Shown here: one piece after another, positions 46,125-55,257 of the stretch
Layout: every line of letters begins with the position of its first letter
Numbering within the stretch: the first letter of the stretch is position 1
Assembly: GCA_903887415.1 (NCBI GenBank)
Contig: CAISPO010000059.1
Coordinates: forward strand, 88,252-152,251
DNA: 64,000 nucleotides
Origin: an uncultured Bacteroidota bacterium
GTDB lineage: Bacteria > Bacteroidota > Bacteroidia > Chitinophagales > Chitinophagaceae
Direction of reading: 5' to 3'
The notes under the pieces: model-generated
The model's input: only the letters and a program-made list of their open reading frames with translations
Told to the model about the DNA's origin: nothing
Database searches by the model: none
Made by a program: the position numbers and the translations under genes

Positions 46125-47862
46125 TTATTTGCTAAAATATTCTGCTATTGGTCCTAATGCCAGTGCCGGGAAAAATGCCAGTGCGGCTATGATCACCTTT
46201 ACAGCAAAAACGAGTAAACCAAATGTGCCTGTATCCGTTTTAAGTGTACCACTGCTTTCCGGTATGAACTTCTTTTGTGCCAGTAGTCCTGCAATAGCCA
46301 CCGGCCCAACGATGGGCAGGAAGCGAGAGAAAAGCAATACGATACCTGCAGAAATATTCCAGAAAGGGTTGTTATCCGCAAGCCCTTCAAATCCGCTGCC
46401 GTTATTTGCTGAGCATGATGTGTATTGATACAGCATCTCAGAAAATCCGTGATACGACGGATTGTTCAGCCAGCCGCTTGCGTTGTGTTTTCCGGTGGCA
46501 TCTGCAAACCACCAACCCATATTTGTATCGTGGGCTGTTAAATGACTGGAAAGAGCTGTAAACGCCAGTATTAAAAATGGATGCAACAAAGCCACAACCA
46601 TCGCTATTTTCATTTCCTTGGCCTCCACCTTTTTTCCGAGGAATTCCGGTGTGCGACCTACCATCAATCCGCCCATGAACACTGCAAGCATCACATAGAT
46701 GAAGAAATTGAGGAAGCCCACGCCTACACCACCGTAAAAGGAATTTACCATCATTCCCAGCAACATATTCATACCGGATATGGGCATGAAACTATCATGC
46801 ATCCCGTTTACAGACCCGGTGGAAATAACAGTGGTGGCAATACTCCAGAACGCAGAGGCGTAAGATCCGAACCTTACTTCCTTACCCTCCATGTTACCCC
46901 CCGGTTGGGATATGCCCATGTGGGCAATATTAGGGTTGCCACTTATCTCTGCATTAATTGTCGGGATAACCAGGCACAGGAACCCAACAGTCATAACCCC
47001 CCCAAAACACCCACGCCAGCCGCTTTTTTCTCAGGTAGATGCCCATCGCAAACACCATAGCAAATGGTATGAGTATCTGGATGATCATTTGCAGCATATT
47101 GGTGAAGTAGTCCGGATTCTCCAGTGGGTGCGCTGAATTGGCTCCATAAAAACCGCCTCCATTAGTACCCAGGTGCTTAATAGCTACAAATCCGGCCACC
47201 GGTCCGCGGCTTACATGCATTGTATCTCCTTGCATCGAAATGACATTGTCGATACCTTTAAAAGTCATAGGTGTGCCATGAAAAGCATGTAATGCACCTA
47301 CCACGATACAAATGGGTAACAGGATCCGCGTCATACTCTTTAGGAAATAATTGTAAAAATTTCCGAGTTTTTCTGTTGTTCTGTCCCTAAGGGCATTAAA
47401 TACTATTGCTGCGGCAGCCATACCTGTAGCGGCAGACACAAACTGCAGGAACATCAGTGCAAATACCTGCGTAAAATAGGAAGCGCCTGTTTCACCGCTA
47501 TAGTCCTGCAGGTTACAGTTCACCAAAAATGATGTTGCTGTATTAAAAGCAAGGTCAGGAGTTTGCGATGCATTATGATCCGGGTTCCAGGGGAGCCAAC
47601 TTTGGTTTGTAAGGCAGAACATGGCCCATAAAAACCAGATCAGGTTAATAGTAAGCAACGCGACCAGATGTTGCTTCCAGTTCATTTCCTTGCCGGGATC
47701 TATCCTCGATAACCTGAAAAATAGCCGCTCAACAGGGTTGAGCACTGCATCAGTCCACAGCCGGTCGCCGGAATATACCTTGGCGATATACTTGCCAAGC
47801 GGTATAGCCAACAATAGGGTAGCGACGAACATTACAATAATGCCAATAATTTCTGTATTCAT
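46125..47862 (-). CDS. kdpA: Potassium-transporting ATPase KdpA, reading frame broken by one base
   Basis: The two open frames 47862-46954 and 46994-46125 are the N- and C-terminal parts of one KdpA. The first ends ...KRLAWVFWGGYDCW in the wrong frame; the second continues MTVGFLCLVIPT. A seven-base G run (minus strand) at 46997-47003 causes the shift: with six G the frame is continuous (VFWGVMTVGF) and gives about 578 residues, the family length. K+ filter-like elements (GTNGGGFYGANSAHPLENP; SANNGSGFEGL) are intact. KdpB and KdpC are whole, so a sequencing error is quite possible; otherwise the pump is off unless the tract slips back. Confidence 0.9.
46997..47003. repeat. kdpA: Seven-base homopolymer at the kdpA frame break
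   Basis: C7 on the plus strand; six bases would restore the full kdpA frame. Confidence 0.9.
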
Positions 47863-47874
47863 TTTATTAAGCGT

Positions 47875-47952
47875 TTAGAATTTTTCAGGTTTAAGCAATA
47901 CATACACCAGGTAGCAAAACACCAATATGGCGACGACAAATAATAGTATCAT
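47875..47952 (-). CDS. kdpF: KdpF small stabilising subunit
   Basis: Too short for usual gene calling but clear: ATG at 47950-47952, 25 residues MILLFVVAILVFCYLVYVLLKPEKF. One membrane helix ending in the LLKPE(K)F motif is the standard KdpF signature. It lies 12 bases before the kdpA start. Confidence 0.9.
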   Translation of the reverse strand: MILLFVVAILVFCYLVYVLLKPEKF

Positions 47953-47992
47953 AATTGTTAGTTTTTAGTTTCTACAGTTGAGTATCGAGCAG

Positions 47993-48079
47993 TCAGATAT
48001 TATCAAACCAGTCAATAGATTTAAATAATAAGGCGAAGCAAACCAGGCCGCCAATTATCAGTATCGTTGTTATAAGCAT
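47993..48079 (-). CDS. 28-residue membrane protein upstream of kdpF
   Basis: ATG at 48077-48079 and stop at 47993-47995 give a product starting MLITTILIIGGLVCFALLFK and ending SIDWFDNI: one membrane helix and a short acidic, aromatic C-terminus. It lies 40 bases before kdpF in the same direction and is the first frame of the kdpFABC transcript. I recall similar 'LFKSIDFFE'-ending peptides in Bacteroidota kdp operons, but cannot check. It may be a second small subunit of the pump. Confidence 0.65.
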   Translation of the reverse strand: MLITTILIIGGLVCFALLFKSIDWFDNI

Positions 48080-48204
48080 TGTTTAATGATTTTGTTTTAT
48101 GATCTAAAGAAGGTTTTCTATAAGCTCACGTTTACGATCAGGCATAGCTCCGCCTGCTCAATGCTGTTGCATTTTTTTTAATGATTGTTTCTATGTAGTT
48201 GTGA

Positions 48205-48891
48205 TTATTCTTTTCTTACGAACCTATAACCTACACCCGATTCCGTAACGATATACATCGGCCGGTTAGGATCGTCTTCTATTTTTTTTCTTAGTTGTGC
48301 TATAAATACTCGTAAATATTGCGATTGATTGATAAAGCCCGGGCCCCATACTTCCCGGAGCAAGTAGTGGTGTGTCAATACCATACCCTCATTTTTTACA
48401 AACAAGGCAAGCAAGGTATATTCGGTCGCAGTCAGTTTAACTACTTCATTTTTTTTCTTTACAGTTCGTGTAGCAAGATCTATCTCCAGGTCGCCGCATA
48501 TCATCACCGGGTTACTTTCTTCCGTTGCGGCAGCCCTCAGAGCGGAACGTATCCTGGCCAGCAGCTCGCCGGTACGGAATGGCTTTATGAGATAATCATT
48601 GGCGCCATTGTCCAGCGCGTTGATAATACCTTCTTCCGTATTTTGTACTGATAGTATTATTATGGGGTTGGTGTACCATTCTCTAAGTTTTTTTAGCACA
48701 CTTTGCCCATCTTCGTCCGGCAGGCCGAGGTCCAGTATGATCATATCCGGAGGATGGCTGGCGGCCAATACCAATCCTTCCCTTGCAGTTGAGGCCTGGT
48801 TCACAGAATAGTCGTTGCTCTGTAATGTGATCTCCAGTAGCTTGCGCATCTGCGCCTCATCATCTATTATCAGTATGGTCGCCTTATTCAT
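48205..48891 (-). CDS. kdpE: Response regulator KdpE
   Basis: A 228-residue OmpR-type regulator: receiver domain with D54 as the phosphate acceptor (MIILDLGLPDEDG) and acidic pair IIDDEAQ, then a winged-helix DNA-binding domain (TATEYTLLALFVKNEGMVLTHHYLLREVWGPGF...YLRVFIAQLRKKIEDDPNRPMYIVTESGVGYRFV). The KDP subclass signature 'QSQYLRVFIAQLRKK' identifies KdpE. Its start overlaps the sensor-kinase gene by eight bases, so the two are coupled. It would switch on kdpFABC downstream when K+ is low. Confidence 0.93.
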   Translation of the reverse strand: MNKATILIIDDEAQMRKLLEITLQSNDYSVNQASTAREGLVLAASHPPDMIILDLGLPDEDGQSVLKKLREWYTNPIIILSVQNTEEGIINALDNGANDYLIKPFRTGELLARIRSALRAAATEESNPVMICGDLEIDLATRTVKKKNEVVKLTATEYTLLALFVKNEGMVLTHHYLLREVWGPGFINQSQYLRVFIAQLRKKIEDDPNRPMYIVTESGVGYRFVRKE

Positions 48892-49969
48892 GATTTTTTA
48901 GGTTTTTTAAGTATGTCCTTTGCGCCGGTATCACCAGGGTAAACCTTGCGCCATGAGGCTTTATATTTTCCAGTGACACAGTGCCTCCCATCGCTTCTGT
49001 GAAACCTTTTACTATAGACAGTCCTAACCCTGTTCCTCCTGCGTGGGTATTTTTGAGCCGGTAAAATTTATCAAACACCTGCTCTATCTCGGTTTCAGGA
49101 AAACCATTGCCATCATCTTCAATTATTATCTGCAGCACATCACTGTAACTTATGGCTACTATGTCAATTTTGCTTTGAGGCGGAGTATATTGTACCGCGT
49201 TGTTAAGGAGGTTATACACCACCTGCTGCAGCAGGCCCTTATCCAACTTGAACAGCGGAATATCCGGGTTTATATTTATGGTGATCTTTTGCGCGATCTT
49301 GTTTTCTTCAATTTCCTTTGTCACGGTATAGATCATTTCGTTTATATCGCACCAGTCATTTTTAGGTTCGATAAAACCTGATTCCAGCCTTGACATATTG
49401 AGTAGATTTTCCACCTGTTGATTGAGACGAAAAGACGCTTTCGATATCTCGGCTATCAGTTCATACCTGTTTAGCGGAGTTAGTCTTGCACTGTTACTTT
49501 GCAGGTTGTCTGTAGCGCCAATTATAGCAGCTATCGGTGTACGGAGCTCGTGAGATAGGGAGTTGAGCAATGTGTTATATAATTTAACTGTATTAGCCCT
49601 TTCTTCCTTCTGCCGGGAGATTTTTTCGATCTGGCGTATCTTATAAGTAAGTACCGCGTTGATCATTGCGATCACAAAATACATGGCCAGCATTATCACG
49701 TCTTCTGCCGAACTTACATCTAGTGTGAAGTGCGGAGGTATGAAAAAATAATCCCATGTCAGTGCTGTGAGCAAAGCGGTGAACAAAACCGGGAGGATAT
49801 CAAATACAACCGCTATCAGGGAAACCGTAAGGAGCAGAATGAATCCTACCACCCGGTATCCAATGTATGGTGAAAGTATGTAGCAAACTGAAGAAATGAT
49901 ACATACGCATAGCAGGCTGATGAGGTACTGGTAAGGCTTACTTATTCTATTAATAAACAGGTCTGACAT
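48884..49969 (-). CDS. DUF4118 sensor histidine kinase (C-terminal half of KdpD)
   Basis: A 361-residue membrane kinase with four N-terminal helices (the DUF4118 region, YLISLLCVCIISSVCYILSPYIGYRVVGFILLLTVS...), then HisKA with H140 (NSLSHELRTPIAAIIGATDNL) and a full HATPase domain (N box NLLNNAVQYTPP, G1 box DDGNGFPETEIEQVFDKFYR, G2 GTGLGLSIVKG). This is the kinase half of KdpD without the KdpD/USP half, which lies at 41927-43063. It heads a separate transcript with KdpE and has a -7 box and palindrome directly upstream. Confidence 0.92.
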   Translation of the reverse strand: MSDLFINRISKPYQYLISLLCVCIISSVCYILSPYIGYRVVGFILLLTVSLIAVVFDILPVLFTALLTALTWDYFFIPPHFTLDVSSAEDVIMLAMYFVIAMINAVLTYKIRQIEKISRQKEERANTVKLYNTLLNSLSHELRTPIAAIIGATDNLQSNSARLTPLNRYELIAEISKASFRLNQQVENLLNMSRLESGFIEPKNDWCDINEMIYTVTKEIEENKIAQKITININPDIPLFKLDKGLLQQVVYNLLNNAVQYTPPQSKIDIVAISYSDVLQIIIEDDGNGFPETEIEQVFDKFYRLKNTHAGGTGLGLSIVKGFTEAMGGTVSLENIKPHGARFTLVIPAQRTYLKNLKNHE

Positions 49970-49970
49970 T

Positions 49971-49987
49971 TGTCGTTAATTACGACA
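49971..49987. promoter_or_regulatory. 17-base palindrome between the -7 box and the start of the Kdp sensor kinase
   Basis: TGTCGTTAATTACGACA: 6-base arms (TGTCGT/ACGACA) around TAATT. It starts one base upstream of the ATG (49967-49969) and abuts the -7 box, so it covers the transcription start and leader. It could be an autoregulatory operator or an mRNA hairpin. Confidence 0.45.
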
Positions 49988-49995
49988 CAAAGGTA
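49988..49995 (-). promoter_or_regulatory. -7 box TACCTTTG of the Kdp kinase-kdpE transcript
   Basis: On the minus strand TACCTTTG matches the consensus TAnnTTTG fully and ends 18 bases before the start codon. The upstream -33 region is weak (TTTT at 50013-50016). Confidence 0.5.
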
Positions 49996-50129
49996 GATGG
50001 AAGGTTATAAGTAAAATATAAAAGATGAGGTTAAGGGTATAAAGATTTTATAAAGAAGCCTGGTGATTGCCGCTTCGTCTATCCAGTTGGGATAGTTCTG
50101 ACACAGCTTTCCAGCCGTTTCCGAAAAAG

Positions 50130-50161
50130 AAAAAGGCAGGTATTTTTCGACCTGCCTTTTT
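50130..50161. terminator. Strong bidirectional terminator after the T9SS gene
   Basis: AAAAAGGCAGGT (50130-50141) and ACCTGCCTTTTT (50150-50161) form a perfect 12-base-pair stem with an eight-base loop, carrying A- and T-runs on either side. It lies 18 bases beyond the stop of the minus-strand gene at 50179. Confidence 0.9.
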
Positions 50162-51017
50162 CATCGGGAAAAATCTGTCTAATATTTAATAAACTTCTTC
50201 ACGGTTACGCTGTTTTTGCCAATACATTTTGCAACATATACGCCGTTTGGCAGCTTTTTAATGTCTATCGTCGTTTTATTATCGATGACATCCTGCCCCA
50301 TAACAACCGAGCCATTCATATTCTCGATCTGGAGTTTTCCATTTTGCAGGTTTTCCACGGTAACGTAATCAGTGGCTGGGTTTGGATAGAGTTTTACATC
50401 AACAACGCCTGGGGTTTGCAGGCCGGTAGTTATGGGAGCCTGTATTGTGTTGAGCGTGGTATTGGTGACGACTGCAGGGTTGCTGTCAAAATAAATATCT
50501 GCCGTGTTCTTTATCTGGGTGCCGGGTGCCAGGCCTGAATTCAATTTTACCTTGAAGCGCACATAGCCGTGACTGGCAGCTTCATCATCTGCGCTGTCCG
50601 GTAGGTAAATACTATTAAAGTTAAATTGTACAACGTTTGGTGCCAGCCATACGGGTGTCATAGTTTTGCTGGTCCCCAATATTTTTACGCTGTTGGGTGA
50701 AATATGGCTATCAAGTGTATCTGTGATGCTAACATTTGTAGCATAAGAAGTGCCGGTATTTTGGAAGTGAATAGTATAAGTAAGTGAATCAGTGGTAGCA
50801 GGTATGTACCCCTGTGTACCGGTTCCTTGCGGGCTTACTTCTTTCAGGTTGGGGTCGTAAGAATAAACTACGGGCAGGCAAATGGTAAAGTCATTATCCC
50901 AGGGGTTAATATCCGCAGGCAGAATATTGGTATAAATCCGGAAGCACAGGGTGTCGCCAACAACCACCGTGGTATCTGGCGCCAGGTGAATGTTCGACAA
51001 AAAGAAATTCCAATACG

Positions 51018-51028
51018 CCCCCCCCCCC
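51018..51028. repeat. 11-base poly-C tract in the T9SS gene
   Basis: Coding strand G11 within NLTGGG; ten bases would restore the frame to ...GAYWNFFLSNIHL. Confidence 0.9.
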
Positions 51029-51358
51029 TGTAAGATTGGTTAAGTCTGTGTAATTCCAGATCAACGTATCACCCGCAACTGAAGCGGCTGGATAAAGGCT
51101 TAATGATGGGTCATACATCACCCGGCTGTCCTTTACCAGTTTCATTTGGCCGGAGGCCGTGTCGCAACCGACGTTACCAACAAAAGGCTGCATGAAGAAA
51201 GGAGTTGCAACCCTGACAGCACCGGGAGACTCTGCATAACAATATACATCAACATTGCTGGTGCACTCCAGCGGAAAGTCAACTCCGGTCTGTGGCAGTG
51301 TGGTATAGGTATATGATCCCGAAAAACAAGGGCTGATGGGGAAGATGAAAGCGTAATC

Positions 51359-51367
51359 GGGGGGGGG
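51359..51367. repeat. 9-base poly-G tract in the T9SS gene
   Basis: Coding strand C9 within VSLPPP; ten (or seven) bases would restore the frame to ...PPPDYAFIFPISPC. Confidence 0.9.
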
Positions 51368-52250
51368 AGGCTCACCGTATAATTGGTCATCCAGGATTTT
51401 TGTACCGTAATGCTATAGGTGCCTGTGCTTCCTGTGTAGCCAATTTCGCTGATGGTTGAGACCGAGCGGCTGGATAAGTTTGCATTGCTGGTTACCACTA
51501 TTCCGTTCAGGGCCGTATCGCCTGTATCATACAAGCAATTAACGTTGTTGTCAATATAGACTTTCCCCGAAACGGTTCCATACATGCAGGGATTAGGAAC
51601 ATTGAGAAAGTAATAATTCAGAATGCCGGTAATTGTATCTGTATTGTAAGTTATTTTGGTGACCGGTCCATTAAAAAAAACGCCCGGGCCGGAGATCTGA
51701 TCATCAGTCACAACCGGGTTGTAAAAGAATACCGGCGCGAATATAGTCCAGGGGCTTGCACCGGTTGTGTTGCCAAAGGCAATTATCAGAGAGTGCGTAA
51801 TGGTATCTACGATCTTAATCGAGTCGCCAACATATGAGGTGTCAATGGTAATGTTATACATCATATTGCCAGTTGAATGGCACAGTGTTGAGTCGTGGCT
51901 CGCAACCGGGGTCAGGACTGCTGTGATATGTCCATGTACATAGGTTTGAGCTCCCGCATATGTAGTGCATGCAATGCACGCCAGAAGCAACCAAAGTTTC
52001 AGGTAGTTTTTTGCATTTTATGTTTGAGTTTCAAGTTAGAAAAACTTATTTCAGTTAATAAAGACAGTAAAACAATTAAAAAGGTTGACAAAACGGTTGA
52101 ATTTCTTTTATGTATTTGTCCGACAATATAAACCAGGTTTATATGTAATTACCCAAAAGTAGTGATTGACCGCCAAGTTCTATATTAAATTACTTACTTT
52201 GCCATTGATTTTTCAAAAAGTATTTGCCTGAGGATGAGCTATAAAGGACA

Positions 52251-52258
52251 TTTTTTTT
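52251..52258. repeat. 8-base poly-T tract in the CocE-gene signal peptide
   Basis: One T fewer would fuse ATG 52234 (MSYKGHFFPFFLLVVIA) to the downstream hydrolase frame. Confidence 0.8.
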
Positions 52259-52339
52259 CCATTTTTTTTACTGGTTGTAATTGCTAATTCGGGGTGGGCT
52301 CAGGATACAACTGCACTGCACTATACGAAAACCGAGGTA

Positions 52340-54079
52340 ATGGTGCCTATGCGGGACGGTATAAAATTATACACAAAAATATATACGCCGGTTGGTATAA
52401 AAGAACCTCTTCCAATCCTGTTAATGCGCTCACCGTATGTGGATTGGAATATAGGTGTGCTTAGCCCCGAAAAAGACTCGTACGTGCAAAACATGGCCAA
52501 AGAAGGGTACATTTTTGTTTATCAGAACATAAGAGGGAAGCAAAAAAGTGAGGGTGAATTTATCATGGAAGGAGCGTTTGATAAGAACAACAGGCAGGTA
52601 ATAGATGAGGCTTCAGATACTTATGACCTTATTGACTGGCTGCTTAAGAACACCAACAGTAATGGCAGGGTAGGGCAGTTGGGCATATCCTACCCTGGCG
52701 AGCTGGCGCTGATAAGCGCTATAAAGCCACATCCGGCTTTGAAGGCCGTGTCTCCGCAGGGCACAGTAGGCGACTTCTTCCTCGGCGATGATTTTTTTCA
52801 CAACGGCGCCTTCCGGCTATCGTTCGCTTTTGAATACTCTTATGGCGAAGAAGCAATAAAAGGAGATACTTCATTCCCGTTCCCGATGTACGACCTGTAT
52901 GGTTGGTATCTCGACCTCGGCCCGCTGTCCAATGTGAATAAGAAATACTTCCATGGTGAGATACCAACATGGAATGATTTTATCAAACACCCGAACTACG
53001 ATAAATACTGGTCAAGTAAGGCTCCGGTAAATTATTCCGATACGCCCAGGGTGCCCATTCTGCATGTGGGGGGCTACTGGGACCAGGAAAATATGAATGG
53101 CCCGGAAGCGCTGTATGGGAAAATGGAAAAATACGATGCTACCAGGCACTATAATTATATTGTGCTGGGCCCTTGGTGCCACGGACAGTGGTATGATGCG
53201 GTAGCCAATCATATTGGGGACTATCTGATGGAGCGCAACACTGCTGCGGACTTCCAGGAGATACAAAAAAAGTGGTTTGACTATTGGCTGAAAGGAAAAG
53301 GCGACGGGAATTTCACCGAAGCAGAATGTTTTCAGACTGGCTCCAATATCTGGAAAAAGTATTCAGTATGGCCGGGTAAACCATCAGACCCGGAAAAGCT
53401 GTACTTGCAGGATAACAAGGGGCTGTCGTTTAATAAGCCAGCAGATGGTGATAATGGATTTGACAGCTACGTGAGCGATCCCGAAAACCCGGTTGTCTAT
53501 CGCAGCAGGCCCATAGAGTTAACTTATTCTGACAGTTCAGAATGGGAAACATGGCTAGTCGAAGATCAGCGGCTTTCGGATCACCGCCCGGATGTGCTGA
53601 CTTATAAATCAGATACGCTAATCCATGATATTACTGTAACGGGTGAGGTACTCGCCCATTTGTTTGCGAGTACCTCCGGCTCTGATGCCGACTGGGTGGT
53701 GAAGCTCATCGATGTTTACCCGGATATTTATCGGAAAGACGTGACAATGAGCCAATACGAATTGACCATTGCCGCAGACATTTTCCGGGGAAGGTTTCGC
53801 AGCAGCTTCTCAAAGCCGCAGCCGATCACTCCCGGAAGGGTGGAGGAATATTCCTTCGGGCTGCACCAGGTAAACCATGTCTTTAAAAAAGGGCACCGCA
53901 TTATGGTGCAGATACAAAGTTCCTGGTTCCCGATATTTGATATGAACCCGCAGACTTATGTCCCCAATATTTTCCTGGCAACAAGCAAGGATTTCCAGAG
54001 GTCAACCCAGCATATTTATCACAGCAAGCAGTATCCTACTTATATAGACCTGCCGGTGGTGAGTGAGGATAAGAAATAG
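52340..54079 (+). CDS. CocE/NonD-family hydrolase (alpha/beta hydrolase, S15-like)
   Basis: A 579-residue enzyme from the first in-frame ATG. Catalytic features are the nucleophile S117 in GQLGISYPGELAL, the charge-relay region HVGGYWDQENMNGPEAL and the His region VLGPWCHGQW. The C-terminal jelly-roll (about residues 390-570, TVTGEVLAHLFASTSGSDADWVVKLIDVYPD) is diagnostic for the CocE/X-Pro dipeptidyl-peptidase C domain. It hydrolyses esters or N-terminal acyl/peptide bonds. The same frame is open upstream as a signal peptide-like stretch (FFPFFLLVVIANSGWAQ), but an ATG for it (52234) is one base out of frame because of the T run at 52251. The mature protein is thus probably exported and the start given here is too short. 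Confidence 0.88.
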   Translation: MVPMRDGIKLYTKIYTPVGIKEPLPILLMRSPYVDWNIGVLSPEKDSYVQNMAKEGYIFVYQNIRGKQKSEGEFIMEGAFDKNNRQVIDEASDTYDLIDWLLKNTNSNGRVGQLGISYPGELALISAIKPHPALKAVSPQGTVGDFFLGDDFFHNGAFRLSFAFEYSYGEEAIKGDTSFPFPMYDLYGWYLDLGPLSNVNKKYFHGEIPTWNDFIKHPNYDKYWSSKAPVNYSDTPRVPILHVGGYWDQENMNGPEALYGKMEKYDATRHYNYIVLGPWCHGQWYDAVANHIGDYLMERNTAADFQEIQKKWFDYWLKGKGDGNFTEAECFQTGSNIWKKYSVWPGKPSDPEKLYLQDNKGLSFNKPADGDNGFDSYVSDPENPVVYRSRPIELTYSDSSEWETWLVEDQRLSDHRPDVLTYKSDTLIHDITVTGEVLAHLFASTSGSDADWVVKLIDVYPDIYRKDVTMSQYELTIAADIFRGRFRSSFSKPQPITPGRVEEYSFGLHQVNHVFKKGHRIMVQIQSSWFPIFDMNPQTYVPNIFLATSKDFQRSTQHIYHSKQYPTYIDLPVVSEDKK

Positions 54080-54085
54080 AATAGC

Positions 54086-55108
54086 TTACTCCATCATTTG
54101 TCCCACCATTTCTTTTAGTAGTTCCCGGTCGCTACTGGTATTTTTTATCCCCACCGCCATAGTGCTATACTTGCCCAGTAGTAGCATACAACGCTCCACG
54201 CGATGCAACGGCCAGTGTTGTGCAGACGTCAGAATATTTTTTACCAGCCAGGGTGATATGCCGAGCGCTGCGGCGGCTTCCTTATCGGTCTTCCCGCGCA
54301 GGAAGTTGGCCTGGTAGAGCCGGTTGAAATGGTTGTAGAATGAACCTATCAGCAACGGCATAGGGGCAGCCTTGGGGTTAGCCAGGAAGTAGGTAAGCAT
54401 TCGGTACAGTTTATCTCTGTCGCCGCCCGTTAGCGCCTCCGGAAATTCAAAAACGTTATACTCCTTGCTGATGCCAATGTATTTATGTATGATCTGCTGC
54501 GTCAGCTCTTTTTCTCTAGGTACATTAATACGCACTTTTTCTATTTCATTCACTATGCGCTGCAGATCGTTGCCCAGGTATGATGCGAGCATCTCCGACT
54601 CGCGCTGGCCAATGTGAAAACCAATATCCTTACCATGGGCCTGTATCCATTGGGGTATGTTATCGTCCTTTATTTTGTCCGAGGTGAAGCATACGCCCTT
54701 TTCCTTCACCCGTTTTGAAAACCTTGTTTTCCCATCTACTTTTTTGCCCGCATGTTCTATCAGGAAAACGGTTGACAAGGATGGTTTTTCTATGTAGCTG
54801 AGCAATGAATTAAGACCCTTATTTTCTCCCGAATCTCCTTTCAGCGAAGCCGCGTCCTTTAGTATTACCACCTGCTTCTCTGCAAACATCGGGAATCGGC
54901 GGCACGCGTTGAGCACCTCAGCCCATTCCGCATCCTTGCCATAAAGCACGGTGAGATTAAAGTCTCGCTCGGCAGGCGATAGCACTTGGTTTTCAAAGTA
55001 ATCGGTGATTTGGTCCAGGTAGTAAGGCTCTTCACCATCTATAAGATACACCGGGGCAAACTGGCGTAGTTGAAGCGATTGGAAAAGTTTCTTTAATTCA
55101 GCAGTCAT
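54086..55108 (-). CDS. holA: DNA polymerase III subunit delta
   Basis: A 340-residue clamp-loader subunit. Conserved blocks are PVYLIDGEEPYYLDQITDYFE near the start, KQVVILKDAASL, LSTVFLIEHAGKKVDGKTRFSK, LASYLGNDLQRIVNEIEKVRI and a C-terminal collar domain (LLIGSFYNHFNRLYQANFLRGKTDKEAAAALGISPWLVKNILTSAQHW). It opens the sliding clamp at the replication fork. It is convergent with the CocE gene, six bases apart. Confidence 0.95.
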   Translation of the reverse strand: MTAELKKLFQSLQLRQFAPVYLIDGEEPYYLDQITDYFENQVLSPAERDFNLTVLYGKDAEWAEVLNACRRFPMFAEKQVVILKDAASLKGDSGENKGLNSLLSYIEKPSLSTVFLIEHAGKKVDGKTRFSKRVKEKGVCFTSDKIKDDNIPQWIQAHGKDIGFHIGQRESEMLASYLGNDLQRIVNEIEKVRINVPREKELTQQIIHKYIGISKEYNVFEFPEALTGGDRDKLYRMLTYFLANPKAAPMPLLIGSFYNHFNRLYQANFLRGKTDKEAAAALGISPWLVKNILTSAQHWPLHRVERCMLLLGKYSTMAVGIKNTSSDRELLKEMVGQMME

Positions 55109-55257
55109 TTGTGGTGTGAAAATATGGAAAAATCAAAGGCATATGAGCAATAAAGTAGAAAAAATAGCCAATACAATAATCCGCGTTTACAAGCCAATAA
55201 CAATGGTTATATGTAACGAGCTGATAAATACCGTTATTTTGCTACGGCAAACGTTTT

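Larger units (their letters stand above)
50179..52016 (-). pseudogene. Secreted DUF7619-like T9SS protein, frame broken at three homopolymers
   Basis: Read with three one-base corrections, this is a single protein of about 612 residues. The signal peptide is MQKNYLKLWLLLACIACTTYAGAQ, followed by a long beta-rich region (with GTVSGKVYIDNNVNCLYDTGD), then a DUF11/DUF7619-type domain (YSYDPNLKEVSPQGTG ... LTYTIHFQNTGTSYATNVSITDTLDSH ... IYFDSNPAVVTN) and a T9SS sorting tail (LYPNPATDYVTVEN ... GVYVAKCIGKNSVTVKKFIKY). The breaks are an A run near the start (six, seven needed), C9 in the Pro stretch SLPPP and G11 in the Gly stretch NLTGGG. The fragments 51990-51142, 51193-50906 and 51000-50179 each continue the next in another frame. 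It is either a read-error victim or an off-state surface protein. Confidence 0.82.

Noticed and set aside
45361..46428. 355-codon plus-strand open frame opposite kdpB/kdpA
   Set aside because: Both minus-strand genes are unambiguous; the frame is a shadow.
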